Below, piece after piece: positions 9,580-18,130 of a DNA stretch of 64,000 bases. The DNA is taken from contig NZ_FTNV01000002.1 in NCBI RefSeq assembly GCF_900156535.1, forward strand, positions 248,001 to 312,000, read 5' to 3'. Position 1 is the stretch's first letter; each line of letters starts with the position of its first letter. The position numbers and the translations under genes were made by a program. The notes under the pieces were generated by a model. It was not told where the DNA came from. It saw only the letters and a program-made list of their open reading frames with translations, and made no database searches. This stretch comes from Roseovarius nanhaiticus (GTDB lineage Bacteria > Pseudomonadota > Alphaproteobacteria > Rhodobacterales > Rhodobacteraceae).

Positions 9580-10389
9580 TCAGTAATAGACCTTGTCGAC
9601 GGTCAGGCGGGGGGCTTCGCCGCCGATATATTTCTCGTAAAGCTCATCGTAGCGGCCGGTGCGCACCTGCTGGTTCACGAAGAGGTCCAGATAGTTCAGG
9701 AGACCGTACTCTTGGCGCAGCGCGATCAGGCCGACATAATCGACGTCATAAGGCGCCTCGCCGGTCATGCTGAGCCCCTCGTAGGTGCCGCCCTGTACGA
9801 TGGCCGAGGCCACGGTCGATGTGACGACAGTGGCGTCGATCTGTCCCTGAGACAGGGCCAGAAACACGTCCGCCTGGCTCTGATACGAGCGGAACGTGCC
9901 GCCATTGCCCCATTCGTTGATGTCCTCTTCGAGGCGGATCGCCTCGTAGGTGCCGGCAACCGATCCGACGGTCTGTCCGGCGAGGTCTTCGTAGGTCTGC
10001 AGGCCGGCGTCGGCATTCGTCACAACGTTGAAGGTGAAGGCGAAATAAGGGATCGTAAAGCCCACGGTGCGCGCCCGCTCCAGCGTGTCAGACGTGGATG
10101 CAATGCCCACATCCGCGCGGCCCGAAACCAGTGCCGGGATACGGTCCGGGAACGGCGTCTCGACGATTTCGACCTCGACATCCAGCGCCTTGCCCAGATC
10201 GTTGCAATAATCAACGTCAAAGCCCACGGGTTCGTTATTCGCATCGCGCGACCCCATCGGCGGAAAGTCCAGCACGACCGCGCAGCGCAGCGTGCCCGAG
10301 GCGATGATGTCGTCCAGCTTGTCGGCCTGCGCGGCAGGTGCCACCAGCGCCGAGGCAATCAATGCGCCGGCGAGATTGAGAAATTTCAT
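9580..10389 (-). CDS. Periplasmic amino acid-binding protein (likely hydroxyproline)
   Basis: 269 residues from the ATG at 10389, preceded by GGGAG about 8 bp away; a longer open frame upstream has no support. The first ~22 residues form a Sec signal peptide ending in APAAQA. The rest is a bacterial solute-binding protein family 3 domain: GTLRCAVVLDFPPMG, FDVDYCNDLGKAL, SGRADVGIAS and the lobe-closing SVAGTYEA. It captures the substrate for the following permeases and ATPase. First gene of an eight-gene operon ending with the 3-hydroxyproline dehydratase; a palindromic operator sits about 90 bp upstream. Confidence 0.88.
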   Translation of the reverse strand: MKFLNLAGALIASALVAPAAQADKLDDIIASGTLRCAVVLDFPPMGSRDANNEPVGFDVDYCNDLGKALDVEVEIVETPFPDRIPALVSGRADVGIASTSDTLERARTVGFTIPYFAFTFNVVTNADAGLQTYEDLAGQTVGSVAGTYEAIRLEEDINEWGNGGTFRSYQSQADVFLALSQGQIDATVVTSTVASAIVQGGTYEGLSMTGEAPYDVDYVGLIALRQEYGLLNYLDLFVNQQVRTGRYDELYEKYIGGEAPRLTVDKVYY

Positions 10390-10479
10390 AGGTTGTCTCC
10401 CTGTTGTCGTTCCGGCCGCCCCTGTCGCGTGCGACATCGAGTCGGGCCTTGGTGCAAGCCAACACCAGAAGCCAACTAA

Positions 10480-10492
10480 ATACAAGTTGTAT
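10480..10492. promoter_or_regulatory. GntR-type operator 1, ATACAAGTTGTAT
   Basis: Perfect 6-bp inverted repeat (ATACAA / TTGTAT) around one central base, 91 bp upstream of the binding-protein start. The same 13-bp pattern, ATACAnnnTGTAT, recurs at 12426-12438 (11 of 13 identical) and, on the other strand, at 14601-14613 (12 of 13 identical). FCD-type GntR regulators bind short palindromes of this TGTATAC-like kind; the regulator is probably the GntR gene at 14665-15369. Confidence 0.75.
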
Positions 10493-10770
10493 ACTGCTGC
10501 GAAGGCACGATTTGCTGCAGCGCCAGTTGCCTCGGAAGCGTGCGCCCCTCGCGGGCAGTCACCCGTTGGACCACGGCACGAAGGCCAGCAGAACCGCAAT
10601 CAGCCGATTAAGCGCAATGACGTGGAGCGTCCTTCGGCACGTCCGAGCAAGAATTCATATCCGCGCTGAAAGCGCTGGCTGACGGATTTTTGGAAAGGCC
10701 GACGTGCGAGACCGATGCCTCCGGCCAGCTATCGCGCATGCGCCACATGACGCCTCGCGCCGCGGCGTAT

Positions 10771-10806
10771 GAGAACGGCGCGCACAGTCTCGTGCGCGCC
10801 GCTCTC
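10771..10806 (-). terminator. Terminator of the semialdehyde dehydrogenase gene
   Basis: Perfect 9-bp stem GGCGCGCAC (10777-10785) / GTGCGCGCC (10792-10800) with a 6-base loop and outer GAGA/TCTC pairing, about 45 bp after the stop at 10848. No clear T run, so strength is uncertain, but it separates two units on the same strand. Confidence 0.6.
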
Positions 10807-10847
10807 TCAAGTCACTGCATTGACTAAGGTGCTTTGTCCCCGCCGGA

Positions 10848-12365
10848 CTAGTCTCCGATGCTTTCCGGCATCAGGCCCGCCGGCATGTTCTGATAGCAAA
10901 CCGGGCGCAGGAAGCGGCGGATCGACAGAGTGCCAACGCTGGTCGCGCCGAAATTCGTGCTGGCCGGGTACGGCCCGCCGTGCACCATCGAATCGACGAC
11001 TTCGACGCCGGTGGGATAGCCGTTGACCAGGATGCGGCCCGCCTTGCGCTCCAGCACCGGGGCCAGCGCGCGCGCGTCCTCCATATCCTCGTCGTCCATA
11101 TGCATCGTGACGGTCAGCTGCCCTTCGAGGCCGCGCGCGATCTGCAGCGCCTCGTCCTTGGACGCCGCACGTACCACAAGGCCCAGTGGGCCGAAGACTT
11201 CGTGATGCAGCTCGGGATTGGCCAGGAACGCGGCGCCGGTTGTCTGGTAGAGCGCGGGCGCGGCCTGGCGTCCTTCTGCATCGGCCACCTGCACAGGCTG
11301 AACATCGGCGGCGCCGCTGACGCGCTTGCGGCCCTCGCCATAGGCCTCGGCGATGCCGTCGGTCAGCATGACCTGAGGCTGCACATCTTTCAGCGCGGCG
11401 GCAGCAGCGGCGATCATGCGCTCGGCGCCCTCGCCCTCGGTGACGATGGCGATGCCGGGATTGGTGCAAAACTGCCCCGCCCCCATGACCAGCGATCCGG
11501 CCCAGCCCTTGCCGATCTCCTCGCCCCGGCGCGCCGCGGCATGGTCCAGCACGAACATCGGATTCACGGACCCCAGCTCGCCGAAGAAGGGGATCGGCTC
11601 GGGCCGCTGGGCGCAAAGATCGAAGAGCGCGCGCCCCCCGGCGAGGCTGCCGGTAAAGCCGACCGCCTTGATCAGCGGGTGCTGCACCAAAGCCTGCCCC
11701 ACCTTGCGATCGCCGCCCTGGATCAGCGAGAAGACACCGGCGGGCATATCGGTGCGCACGGCGGCGGCGCGAATGGCCTCGGCCACGATCTCGCCCGTGC
11801 CGGGATGGGCCGAATGGCCCTTGACCACCACCGGACAGCCCGCGGCCAGCGCGGCGGCGGTATCCCCCCCGCCGACCGAAAAGGCGAGCGGGAAGTTCGA
11901 CGCGCCAAAGACAGCGACAGGGCCGATGGGGCGCTGGATCATCACGAGGTCCGGGCGCGGCGCGGGCGCGCGATCGGGCATCGCCGCGTCATGGCGGATG
12001 TCCAGATAATCACCACCCCGGATGTGGTCCGCAAAGAGGCGCATCTGACCCACGGTGCGGCCCCGCTCGCCCTCCAGCCGACCTTCGGGCAGGCCCGTTT
12101 CCTGGGTGCCGATCTCGGTGATCTCGGGCCCGCGCGCGTCGATCTCGTCGGCGATGGCATCCAGAAATTCGGCCCGCGCCGCGCGCGACGTGGCGGCGTA
12201 GGCGGCAAAGGCGGCCTCGGCGGCCTCGACCGCGCGGTTGACCAGATCGGGCGTGCCGACGGCGTAGTCATGGGCAGGGCCATGCGCGGGGGTGGAGGCG
12301 AATGTCGTCTCGCCCGCGATCCGCTCGCCGGCGATCAGGTGTTTTCCATGCGGTGTGAAAGGCAT
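10848..12365 (-). CDS. 2-ketoglutarate semialdehyde dehydrogenase (aldehyde dehydrogenase family)
   Basis: 505 residues from the ATG at 12365, chosen over one four codons earlier because GGAG lies 6 bp in front of it. Aldehyde dehydrogenase fold with FGASNFPLAFSVGGGDTAAAL, ELGSVNPMFV and catalytic Cys in GAGQFCTNPG. This sub-type (NADP-preferring, starting with a short TPHGKHLIAGE segment) acts on 2,5-dioxopentanoate. It completes hydroxyproline breakdown to 2-oxoglutarate after the deaminase at 13566-14528. Divergent from the reductase gene, sharing a promoter region with an operator palindrome. Confidence 0.85.
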   Translation of the reverse strand: MPFTPHGKHLIAGERIAGETTFASTPAHGPAHDYAVGTPDLVNRAVEAAEAAFAAYAATSRAARAEFLDAIADEIDARGPEITEIGTQETGLPEGRLEGERGRTVGQMRLFADHIRGGDYLDIRHDAAMPDRAPAPRPDLVMIQRPIGPVAVFGASNFPLAFSVGGGDTAAALAAGCPVVVKGHSAHPGTGEIVAEAIRAAAVRTDMPAGVFSLIQGGDRKVGQALVQHPLIKAVGFTGSLAGGRALFDLCAQRPEPIPFFGELGSVNPMFVLDHAAARRGEEIGKGWAGSLVMGAGQFCTNPGIAIVTEGEGAERMIAAAAAALKDVQPQVMLTDGIAEAYGEGRKRVSGAADVQPVQVADAEGRQAAPALYQTTGAAFLANPELHHEVFGPLGLVVRAASKDEALQIARGLEGQLTVTMHMDDEDMEDARALAPVLERKAGRILVNGYPTGVEVVDSMVHGGPYPASTNFGATSVGTLSIRRFLRPVCYQNMPAGLMPESIGD

Positions 12366-12423
12366 ATCATTCTCCATGTTTCTTTTGGCTGGGCGTCAGA
12401 CGCCCTTGCCTTGTCGCTATTAC

Positions 12424-12440
12424 GCATACAGTTTGTATGC
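12424..12440. promoter_or_regulatory. GntR-type operator 2 in divergent promoter
   Basis: GCATACA-GTT-TGTATGC, a perfect 7-bp inverted repeat with a 3-base spacer, central in the 114-bp gap between the divergent dehydrogenase and reductase genes. Its core ATACAGTTTGTAT matches 11 of 13 bases of the site at 10480. Placement suggests joint control of both genes by the GntR regulator. Confidence 0.75.
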
Positions 12441-12479
12441 AAGAACGCAACCATACCCGCCCCAAAGACGAGGCCAGAC

Positions 12480-13511
12480 ATGACAGACACCATCCTTAGC
12501 CATGACGATCTGACCGCCCGTGTCAGCCGCATCTTTCAACGCGCGGGCCTGTCGCCGCTGCAATCGGATGCGGTCGCGCGCACCATCGCCGCGGGCGAAC
12601 GGGATGCGTGCAAATCCCACGGGATCTACCGCATCGACGGGTGCCTGCGCACCATCAAGGCGGGCATGGTCACGCTGGATGCGGTGCCGGAACTGGCACC
12701 CGAGGATGGCGCCATCGTGCGCGTCGCGGCCCATGGCGGCTTTTCCAACGCCGCGTTCGAGCTGGGCGCGCCGGAACTTGCGCGCCGCGCCAAAGAGCTG
12801 GGCATGGCTGCGCTGGTTATCAACGACTGTACACATTTTGCCGCCCTCTGGCCCGAGATCGAGGCGCTGACAGCCCATGATCTGGCGGCGATGGCGATGT
12901 GCCCCAGCTATTCCAGCGTCGCGCCCACCGGCGGCAACGAGGCGCTGATGGGCACCAATCCCTTCGCCTTCGGCTGGCCGCGCGAGAATACCGACCCTTA
13001 CGTCTTCGACTTCGCCACCAGCGTCGCCGCACGCGGCGAGATCGAGCTGCACCGCCGCGCGGGCACCCCCCTGCCCGAGGGTTGGGCGGTGGACGCAGAC
13101 GGCAACCCCACGAGCGACCCGGAGGCCGCGCTGAACGGGGCGATGCTGCCCTTTGGCGGGCACAAGGGATCGGCCATCGCGACCATGATCGAGCTGCTTG
13201 CGGGCGTGATGATCGGCGATCTGAACAGCAGAGAGGCGCTGGACCGGCTGGGCAACTTCACACTTTTGCCCGCCCATGGCGAGCTGATCCTCGCCTTCGA
13301 TCCCGCGCGCTTCTCGGCGGGGCGCGAGGGCAATGCGATGGCGCGGGCCGAGACGCTCTTCGATGCCATCACGGGCCAAGGCGCGCGCCTACCGTCGCAG
13401 CGCCGTTTTGCGGCCCGCAAACGGGCGATGGCGCATGGCATCACGCTGAGCGCCGAGGAAATCGCGCATCTGGACCGGCTCGAAGAGCGCGGTCTGGACG
13501 CAGTCGCGTAA
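12480..13511 (+). CDS. lhpD: Delta1-pyrroline-2-carboxylate reductase (malate/lactate dehydrogenase-2 family)
   Basis: 343 residues of the LDH2/MDH2 oxidoreductase family, whose members include the piperideine/pyrroline-2-carboxylate reductase DpkA. Visible motifs: SHGIYRIDG near residue 45, INDCTHFAALWPEIE around residue 120, TNPFAFGWPR and LPFGGHKGSAIATMIELL. It would reduce pyrroline-2-carboxylate, the product of both 3-hydroxyproline dehydratases, to L-proline with NAD(P)H. A much longer open frame runs upstream in the same phase but is antisense to the aldehyde dehydrogenase; ATG at 12480 is the sensible start. Confidence 0.82.
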   Translation: MTDTILSHDDLTARVSRIFQRAGLSPLQSDAVARTIAAGERDACKSHGIYRIDGCLRTIKAGMVTLDAVPELAPEDGAIVRVAAHGGFSNAAFELGAPELARRAKELGMAALVINDCTHFAALWPEIEALTAHDLAAMAMCPSYSSVAPTGGNEALMGTNPFAFGWPRENTDPYVFDFATSVAARGEIELHRRAGTPLPEGWAVDADGNPTSDPEAALNGAMLPFGGHKGSAIATMIELLAGVMIGDLNSREALDRLGNFTLLPAHGELILAFDPARFSAGREGNAMARAETLFDAITGQGARLPSQRRFAARKRAMAHGITLSAEEIAHLDRLEERGLDAVA

Positions 13512-13520
13512 AACGCGAAA

Positions 13521-13546
13521 CGGCCCCGCCATCGCTGGCGGGGCCG
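13521..13546. terminator. Bidirectional hairpin between convergent genes
   Basis: Perfect 11-bp stem CGGCCCCGCCA / TGGCGGGGCCG with a TCGC loop in the 54-bp gap between the convergent reductase and deaminase genes. Confidence 0.75.
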
Positions 13547-13565
13547 CTTGCCCGTCTGGCCGGTG

Positions 13566-14528
13566 TTAGGCGGCGTATTTGCTGACCGCGCCGGGCTGCT
13601 TGCTCCACTCGGCATACCACGCGCGGAAGAGCTTGAGCTGTGCCTCGACAAAGCCGCGCTGGCTTTCGGTCAGCGCGTCGTCCTCGTTGAAATGCAGCGC
13701 GTATTCCGGCTCGCCGTTCAGCACCATCATATGCTTGAAATAGAGCACCAGATCAGGGCCCGCATCGAAGGTGGACAGCACCTGCATCGCGGCATCCAGC
13801 TCCTGCGCGCGCACGCGCGCCTCGGCGTCGCCCGCCGCTGCGGCTTGGCTGAGCGCGACAAGGTGTAGAACTTCGCGCGGCAGCACGTTGCCGATGCCGG
13901 TGATCGCGCCCGCCGCGCCGCAATTGACGAAGCCATGATAGACGGTGGTATCGACGCCGATCATCAGCACCACGTCATCATCGCCGCTGGAGATATTCTC
14001 GGCCGCATAGCTGAGATCCGCAGGGCCGCCGAACTCCTTGAAGCCGACGAGGTTCTTGTGCTCGGCCCGTAGCGCAAAGAAGAGGTCCGCGCGTGTGGCA
14101 AAGCCGTAATAGGGGCTGTTGTAGATCACCGCAGGCAGATCCGGCGCCGCCGAGAGAACGGCCTTGAAATGATTGCGCTGTGCGGCAGGCGAAATCCCGC
14201 GCGACAGAACCCGAGGGATGACCATCAGGCCGGCCGCGCCAACCTTTTGCGCATGAGCCGCATGCTGGGCCGCGATCTTGGTGTTCACGGCGCCGGTGCC
14301 GACGATGACGGGCACGCCCGCCTCGACAAGCCGCGCGACGCCTTCCATGCGCTCTTCGTCCGTCAGAAGGGGCCAGTCACCCATTGAGCCGCAATAGACA
14401 ACACCGCGCATGCCCATGTCGATCAGTTCGCGCCCCTTGCGCACCAGCGCGTCGAAGTCAGGGCTGCGGTCCGCCTTGCAAGGCGTCATCAATGCGGGAA
14501 TGGTACCCGAGAAAATGCTGGTCGTCAT
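13566..14528 (-). CDS. lhpC: Pyrroline-4-hydroxy-2-carboxylate deaminase (dihydrodipicolinate synthase family)
   Basis: 320 residues from the ATG at 14528 with AAGGAG in front. TIM-barrel DHDPS/N-acetylneuraminate lyase family: YCGSMGDWPLL near residue 50, YNSPYYG around 137 with the catalytic Tyr, and Lys164 in VGFKEFGG as the Schiff-base residue. In hydroxyproline degradation this class converts pyrroline-4-hydroxy-2-carboxylate to 2-ketoglutarate semialdehyde and ammonia. The operator at 14601 lies 73 bp upstream. DHDPS-family members have varied substrates, so assignment rests partly on context. Confidence 0.82.
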   Translation of the reverse strand: MTTSIFSGTIPALMTPCKADRSPDFDALVRKGRELIDMGMRGVVYCGSMGDWPLLTDEERMEGVARLVEAGVPVIVGTGAVNTKIAAQHAAHAQKVGAAGLMVIPRVLSRGISPAAQRNHFKAVLSAAPDLPAVIYNSPYYGFATRADLFFALRAEHKNLVGFKEFGGPADLSYAAENISSGDDDVVLMIGVDTTVYHGFVNCGAAGAITGIGNVLPREVLHLVALSQAAAAGDAEARVRAQELDAAMQVLSTFDAGPDLVLYFKHMMVLNGEPEYALHFNEDDALTESQRGFVEAQLKLFRAWYAEWSKQPGAVSKYAA

Positions 14529-14600
14529 GGTGGTCTCCTTATCGAACCGGGGATCGCTCCCACGCGCCTTTATGGCGCAACCGGGAGACTCGCCCAAAAT

Positions 14601-14613
14601 ATACCACTTGTAT
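14601..14613. promoter_or_regulatory. GntR-type operator 3, ATACCACTTGTAT
   Basis: Differs by a single base from the reverse complement of the site at 10480-10492. Lies between the GntR stop and the deaminase start, in an AT-rich stretch that could hold the deaminase promoter. Confidence 0.7.
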
Positions 14614-14664
14614 TTTATTTGTCGACACAAATATCGCCAGTGCGGTCAGCCCCGCATCTCTGCG

Positions 14665-15369
14665 TCAGAGCGCGATGTCGTGGCGACGGTCGGCGGCGAT
14701 CATTTTGCGGATCTGGTTGGTGATCTGGTCGGCATGACCCTTGGCCAGCCTGTCGCATTCCGCGATGTCGCCCGCCTCGATCGCGGCAATGATTTCCTCG
14801 TGCTCGGTTACGTATTGCTGGGGCAAACGGTCGTCGAAGGACGAATAGTATAGCCGCAATAGCCGCCGCCCCTCGTCCAGAAGGCGCAAGAACAGTCCCT
14901 CGTAATAAGGGTTGCGTCCGGCAGCGGCGATGGCCGCGTGAAACTCGCGGTTCGTGCCGATCATTTCCAGCGCGTCCTGCGCCGCCACGGCCCGGGCAAA
15001 ATCCGACTGCCGCGCGCGGATCGCCTCGAGGTCGGCCTTGGTCCGGTTCTCGGCGGCCAACCGGGTGGTGACGCGGTACATCAGGGTAATTGCGTCGAAA
15101 AACGTGTGCAGATTGAGGAAATCAATGCTCGCCACCACGGTCGAGCGGTTGGGCAGCGTCGTGACCAGCCCCTCGGCGGCCAGGCGCACAAGCGCCTCGC
15201 GGATGGGCGTGCGCGACATCTGAAGCCGCTCGGACAGCTGCACTTCGTCGATGGGGCTACCGGGGGCGAGAGTGAGGTTCAATATCTCGTCGCGCAGGAC
15301 GCCGTAGATGAATTGCACGCCCGATCCGCGCTTGCGCTCGGCCGGTTTGCGGGTGGGGGTGGCGGTCAT
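14665..15369 (-). CDS. GntR family regulator (FCD domain), probable hydroxyproline regulator
   Basis: 234 residues from the ATG at 15369, preceded by AGGAGA. Winged-helix domain in the first ~80 residues (GVLRDEILNLTLAPGSPIDE, LQMSRTPIREALVRL) and a C-terminal all-helical FCD effector domain from about 95 (NREFHAAIAAAGRNPYYEGL, EHEEIIAAIEAGD). Such proteins release DNA on binding a small carboxylate. Located directly upstream of the deaminase gene; the three ATACAnnnTGTAT sites in this island are its likely targets. Confidence 0.85.
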   Translation of the reverse strand: MTATPTRKPAERKRGSGVQFIYGVLRDEILNLTLAPGSPIDEVQLSERLQMSRTPIREALVRLAAEGLVTTLPNRSTVVASIDFLNLHTFFDAITLMYRVTTRLAAENRTKADLEAIRARQSDFARAVAAQDALEMIGTNREFHAAIAAAGRNPYYEGLFLRLLDEGRRLLRLYYSSFDDRLPQQYVTEHEEIIAAIEAGDIAECDRLAKGHADQITNQIRKMIAADRRHDIAL

Positions 15370-15527
15370 GGCATCTCCTGATCTGCGCCGCAAATTATGG
15401 GCGCGCGCCTGTGCGTTCAAGCGCAAAGGCAGCCGGGTCGGCAAAGCTGTGCATTACTGCGGACCTTGACGGTCAGGGCGCAAACGCACAAATGACTGAA
15501 GCAGACGTTCATGAAGGATGCCCGACC

Positions 15528-15932
15528 ATGCTGAAATCGCTGTGCACCGCCCTCTTTCTGACCGGAATCGGCAGCATGGCATTGGCCGGAGACGGGCATG
15601 CAAGCCTGATCGGACCTTGGAAGGTCACCGAAGTTTCCGACACGGTTTTACCGGCAGAGGCGCCGACCGAGCTTGAGTTTCTGAAGGACGGCGCACTGGC
15701 GGGGAACGCGGGCTGCAACCGCCTGATAGGCAATTATGAGGTCGGCGCCGATGGCGCGATCACTCTGAGCCCCCAAGGCGTCACGATGATGGCCTGCCCC
15801 GAAGGCGCAATGGCGCAGGAAACGCGTCTGCTGGAGCTTATGCCGCAAATTACGAACTACACGTTCGACAAGGGCGGTGCGTTGATGCTGACCACGCAGG
15901 ACGGCCAGATCATCCGCGCCGAACGGAGCTGA
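15528..15932 (+). CDS. META domain-containing (HslJ-like) exported protein
   Basis: 134 residues from ATG 15528, with AAGGA upstream. A signal peptide covers about the first 20 residues (cleavage near ALAG). The remainder is a META domain: LIGPWKVTEV, LEFLKDGALAGNAGCNRLIGNY and MMACPEGAMAQE. HslJ-type proteins are envelope proteins linked in Escherichia coli to novobiocin resistance and heat induction; the biochemical role is not known. 45 bp before the next gene on the same strand. Confidence 0.75.
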   Translation: MLKSLCTALFLTGIGSMALAGDGHASLIGPWKVTEVSDTVLPAEAPTELEFLKDGALAGNAGCNRLIGNYEVGADGAITLSPQGVTMMACPEGAMAQETRLLELMPQITNYTFDKGGALMLTTQDGQIIRAERS

Positions 15933-15977
15933 CATTGGCCATTTGCCATCCGGGTCGGGGACTGCTCTGATACTTTC

Positions 15978-16697
15978 ATGCGCATCGCAAGTTACAATAT
16001 TCGAAAGGCGGTCGGTCTGGATTGGCGTCGGGACGGGGGCCGCATCCTGGATGTTCTGGCCGAGATCGACGCCGATGTGGTCGTGTTGCAGGAGGCCGAC
16101 AAGCGTTTCGGGGATCGCGCCGGCGTGTTGCAGCCCAGCGACCTCTACGCGCGGCTGGGGTATCGCCCCGTGGACCTTTCGACCCGCGCCGAAAGCCACG
16201 GCTGGCACGGAAACCTGATCCTCTACCGCGACAGATCGCTGGTGCTTACAGATGCGACACGGATCGAGCTTCCGTCGCTCGAGCCGCGCGGCGCTGTTTC
16301 GGCCCGGTTCGGCCCGAACGACCTGGAGGTGATCGGCGTGCATCTGGCCCTCGGGCGCGGCATGCGGATGCGCCAGCTCGAGGCGCTGGGGCGCCACGTT
16401 ACGGAGGCGGATCATCCCGTCCTGATCGCCGGCGACTTCAACGCATGGCGCCATGATGCGGCAATTCCGCGGCTTCTGGGCGGCGGTGCGCGCATGATCC
16501 TGCCGGGCAAAAGCTTTCACACGACGCGGCCCAGTGCGCCGCTCGACCGCTTTGTCCTGAAGGGCGGACTGCAAGAGGCGTCGGCTCATGTCCATGCCTC
16601 GGATCTGTCCGCCCGCGCGTCCGATCATCTGCCCGTGGTGCTGGACCTCGATTGGCCTGCCGGACTGCGCCAGCCCGAGCCCGAGATGCGCCCGTGA
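15978..16697 (+). CDS. Endonuclease/exonuclease/phosphatase family protein
   Basis: 239 residues with the metal-dependent EEP fold: RIASYNIRKAVG at the N-terminus, VVLQEAD with the metal Glu, HLALGRGMRMRQ, AGDFNAW with Asp/Asn, and C-terminal SDHLPVVLDL. Family members cleave phosphodiesters in nucleic acids or lipids. The stop overlaps the GTG start of the phospholipase D gene by 4 bp; pairing with a cardiolipin synthase-like enzyme points to a membrane lipid role, but the substrate is unknown. Confidence 0.85.
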   Translation: MRIASYNIRKAVGLDWRRDGGRILDVLAEIDADVVVLQEADKRFGDRAGVLQPSDLYARLGYRPVDLSTRAESHGWHGNLILYRDRSLVLTDATRIELPSLEPRGAVSARFGPNDLEVIGVHLALGRGMRMRQLEALGRHVTEADHPVLIAGDFNAWRHDAAIPRLLGGGARMILPGKSFHTTRPSAPLDRFVLKGGLQEASAHVHASDLSARASDHLPVVLDLDWPAGLRQPEPEMRP

Positions 16698-18127
16698 ATA
16701 TCGCGCTGATCGCTCACATCGCGGTCGTCGTCGGGTTCACCATCCGGCTGATGCTGCGCAATGATCTGTCGCCGCCCGCGCGATTGGCCTGGATCATCGT
16801 GCTGATCCTGCTGCCTGTCTTCGGCACCATTGTCTACGTGCTCTTTGGCGAGGTTGATCTGGGCCGCGAGGCGCGCGCGAAGCAGCGTAGTATTCATGAT
16901 GAGGTACACCGCGCCGCCGGGGGTCAGTTGATGGGCGACCCCGAAACGCTGACAGATCAGATAAGCGCCGCCTTCCGTCCCGTTTTTGGCTATGCCGCGT
17001 CGATCAACGGCTTTCACCCGACGACCGGCAACCAAGGCGAGCTGATGGCGCACGCCGCCGAGACCCGGACGCGCATGGTGGCCGATATCGACGCAGCTAC
17101 GGATCATGTGCACGCGCTTTACTACATCTGGCTGACAGACCGCACCGGCACTGAAATGGCCGAGGCGCTGATGCGCGCCGCGCAGCGCGGCGTCACCTGC
17201 CGCGTGCTCGCGGACGGCCTCGGCTCGCGCGGGCTGATCAAGTCGGAGCTGTGGCGCCGGATGGGCGCGGCGGGCGTGCATCTGGCGGTGGCGTTGCCGA
17301 TCACCCGCCCCATCCGCACAATCCTGACCAGCCGCCTCGACATGCGCAACCACCGCAAGATCACGGTGATCGACGGCACGATCACATATTGCGGCAGTCG
17401 CAACACCGCCGACCCCGAATTTCGGCCCAAGGCGAAATACGGCCCCTGGGTCGATATCATGCTGCGCCTCACCGGGCCTGTCGTGGCGCAAAATCAGCTT
17501 CTTTTTGCCAGCGACTGGATGCGCGCCACCGGCGAGCCGCCCGAGGCACTGGCCCGTCCCTGCCCGCCCCTGCCGGACGGATTTCCCGCGCAGGCGATGG
17601 GCCACGGCCCGACCGAGCGGCGCAGCTCGACCCCGCAGCTTTTCGCCACGGCGCTGGCCTGCGCGCGGGAGCGTGTGACGATTTCGACCCCCTATTTCGT
17701 GCCGGACGCCACCGTGCTTGAGGCGCTTTGCGCCGCGGCCTATCGCGGTGTCACCGTCACGCTCATCTTTCCGCAGAAGAACGACAGCTGGGTCGTCGCC
17801 GCAGCGAGCCACAGCTATTATCGCCGCCTATTACAGGCGGGCTGCATCGTGCACGAATACGAGCCCGGCCTGCTGCATGCCAAGACATTGGTGATCGACG
17901 GCGCCGCGTGTCTGATCGGCTCATCCAATATCGATATCCGCAGTTTTGATCTGAATTTCGAGAACAACATCCTGCTGGAGGATCCCGCCATCGCCAAGGC
18001 TATCGAGGCGCGGCAGGCGGACTATATCCTTGCCTCGCGGCAGGTCACGCTGAGCGATGTGGATGCCTGGCCCTATCACCGGCGCATCTGGAACAACGCG
18101 GTCGCGACCGTCGGGCCGATCCTCTAG
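16694..18127 (+). CDS. Phospholipase D / cardiolipin synthase-like protein
   Basis: 477 residues from GTG 16694, chosen because it overlaps the upstream stop (GTGA). Two N-terminal membrane helices (IAHIAVVVGFTIRLML; WIIVLILLPVFGTIVYVLF) form the PLDc_N segment. Two phospholipase D motifs follow: NHRKITVIDG near residue 220 and HAKTLVIDGAACLIGSSNID near 395, both HxKxxxxD. This is the bacterial cardiolipin synthase arrangement, joining two phosphatidylglycerols in the inner membrane. Ends 3 bp before the convergent LysR gene. Confidence 0.85.
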   Translation: MNIALIAHIAVVVGFTIRLMLRNDLSPPARLAWIIVLILLPVFGTIVYVLFGEVDLGREARAKQRSIHDEVHRAAGGQLMGDPETLTDQISAAFRPVFGYAASINGFHPTTGNQGELMAHAAETRTRMVADIDAATDHVHALYYIWLTDRTGTEMAEALMRAAQRGVTCRVLADGLGSRGLIKSELWRRMGAAGVHLAVALPITRPIRTILTSRLDMRNHRKITVIDGTITYCGSRNTADPEFRPKAKYGPWVDIMLRLTGPVVAQNQLLFASDWMRATGEPPEALARPCPPLPDGFPAQAMGHGPTERRSSTPQLFATALACARERVTISTPYFVPDATVLEALCAAAYRGVTVTLIFPQKNDSWVVAAASHSYYRRLLQAGCIVHEYEPGLLHAKTLVIDGAACLIGSSNIDIRSFDLNFENNILLEDPAIAKAIEARQADYILASRQVTLSDVDAWPYHRRIWNNAVATVGPIL

Positions 18128-18130
18128 ACA

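Larger units (their letters stand above)
10390..10847 (-). other. Non-coding interval between the importer operon and the aldehyde dehydrogenase
   Basis: 458 bases without a convincing gene. It contains the promoter region and operator (10480-10492) of the importer operon and the terminator hairpin of the upstream aldehyde dehydrogenase gene (10771-10806). The middle part, about 10500-10770, shows no repeat, RNA fold or open frame that I can support. Confidence 0.7.

Noticed and set aside
10980..12479. Long plus-strand frame leading into the pyrroline-2-carboxylate reductase
   Set aside because: Wholly antisense to the aldehyde dehydrogenase. The reductase has its own good start at 12480 and normal length, so no fusion is claimed.
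15648..16628. 326-residue minus-strand frame
   Set aside because: Opposes the META and endonuclease/phosphatase-family genes, both of which show clear motifs.
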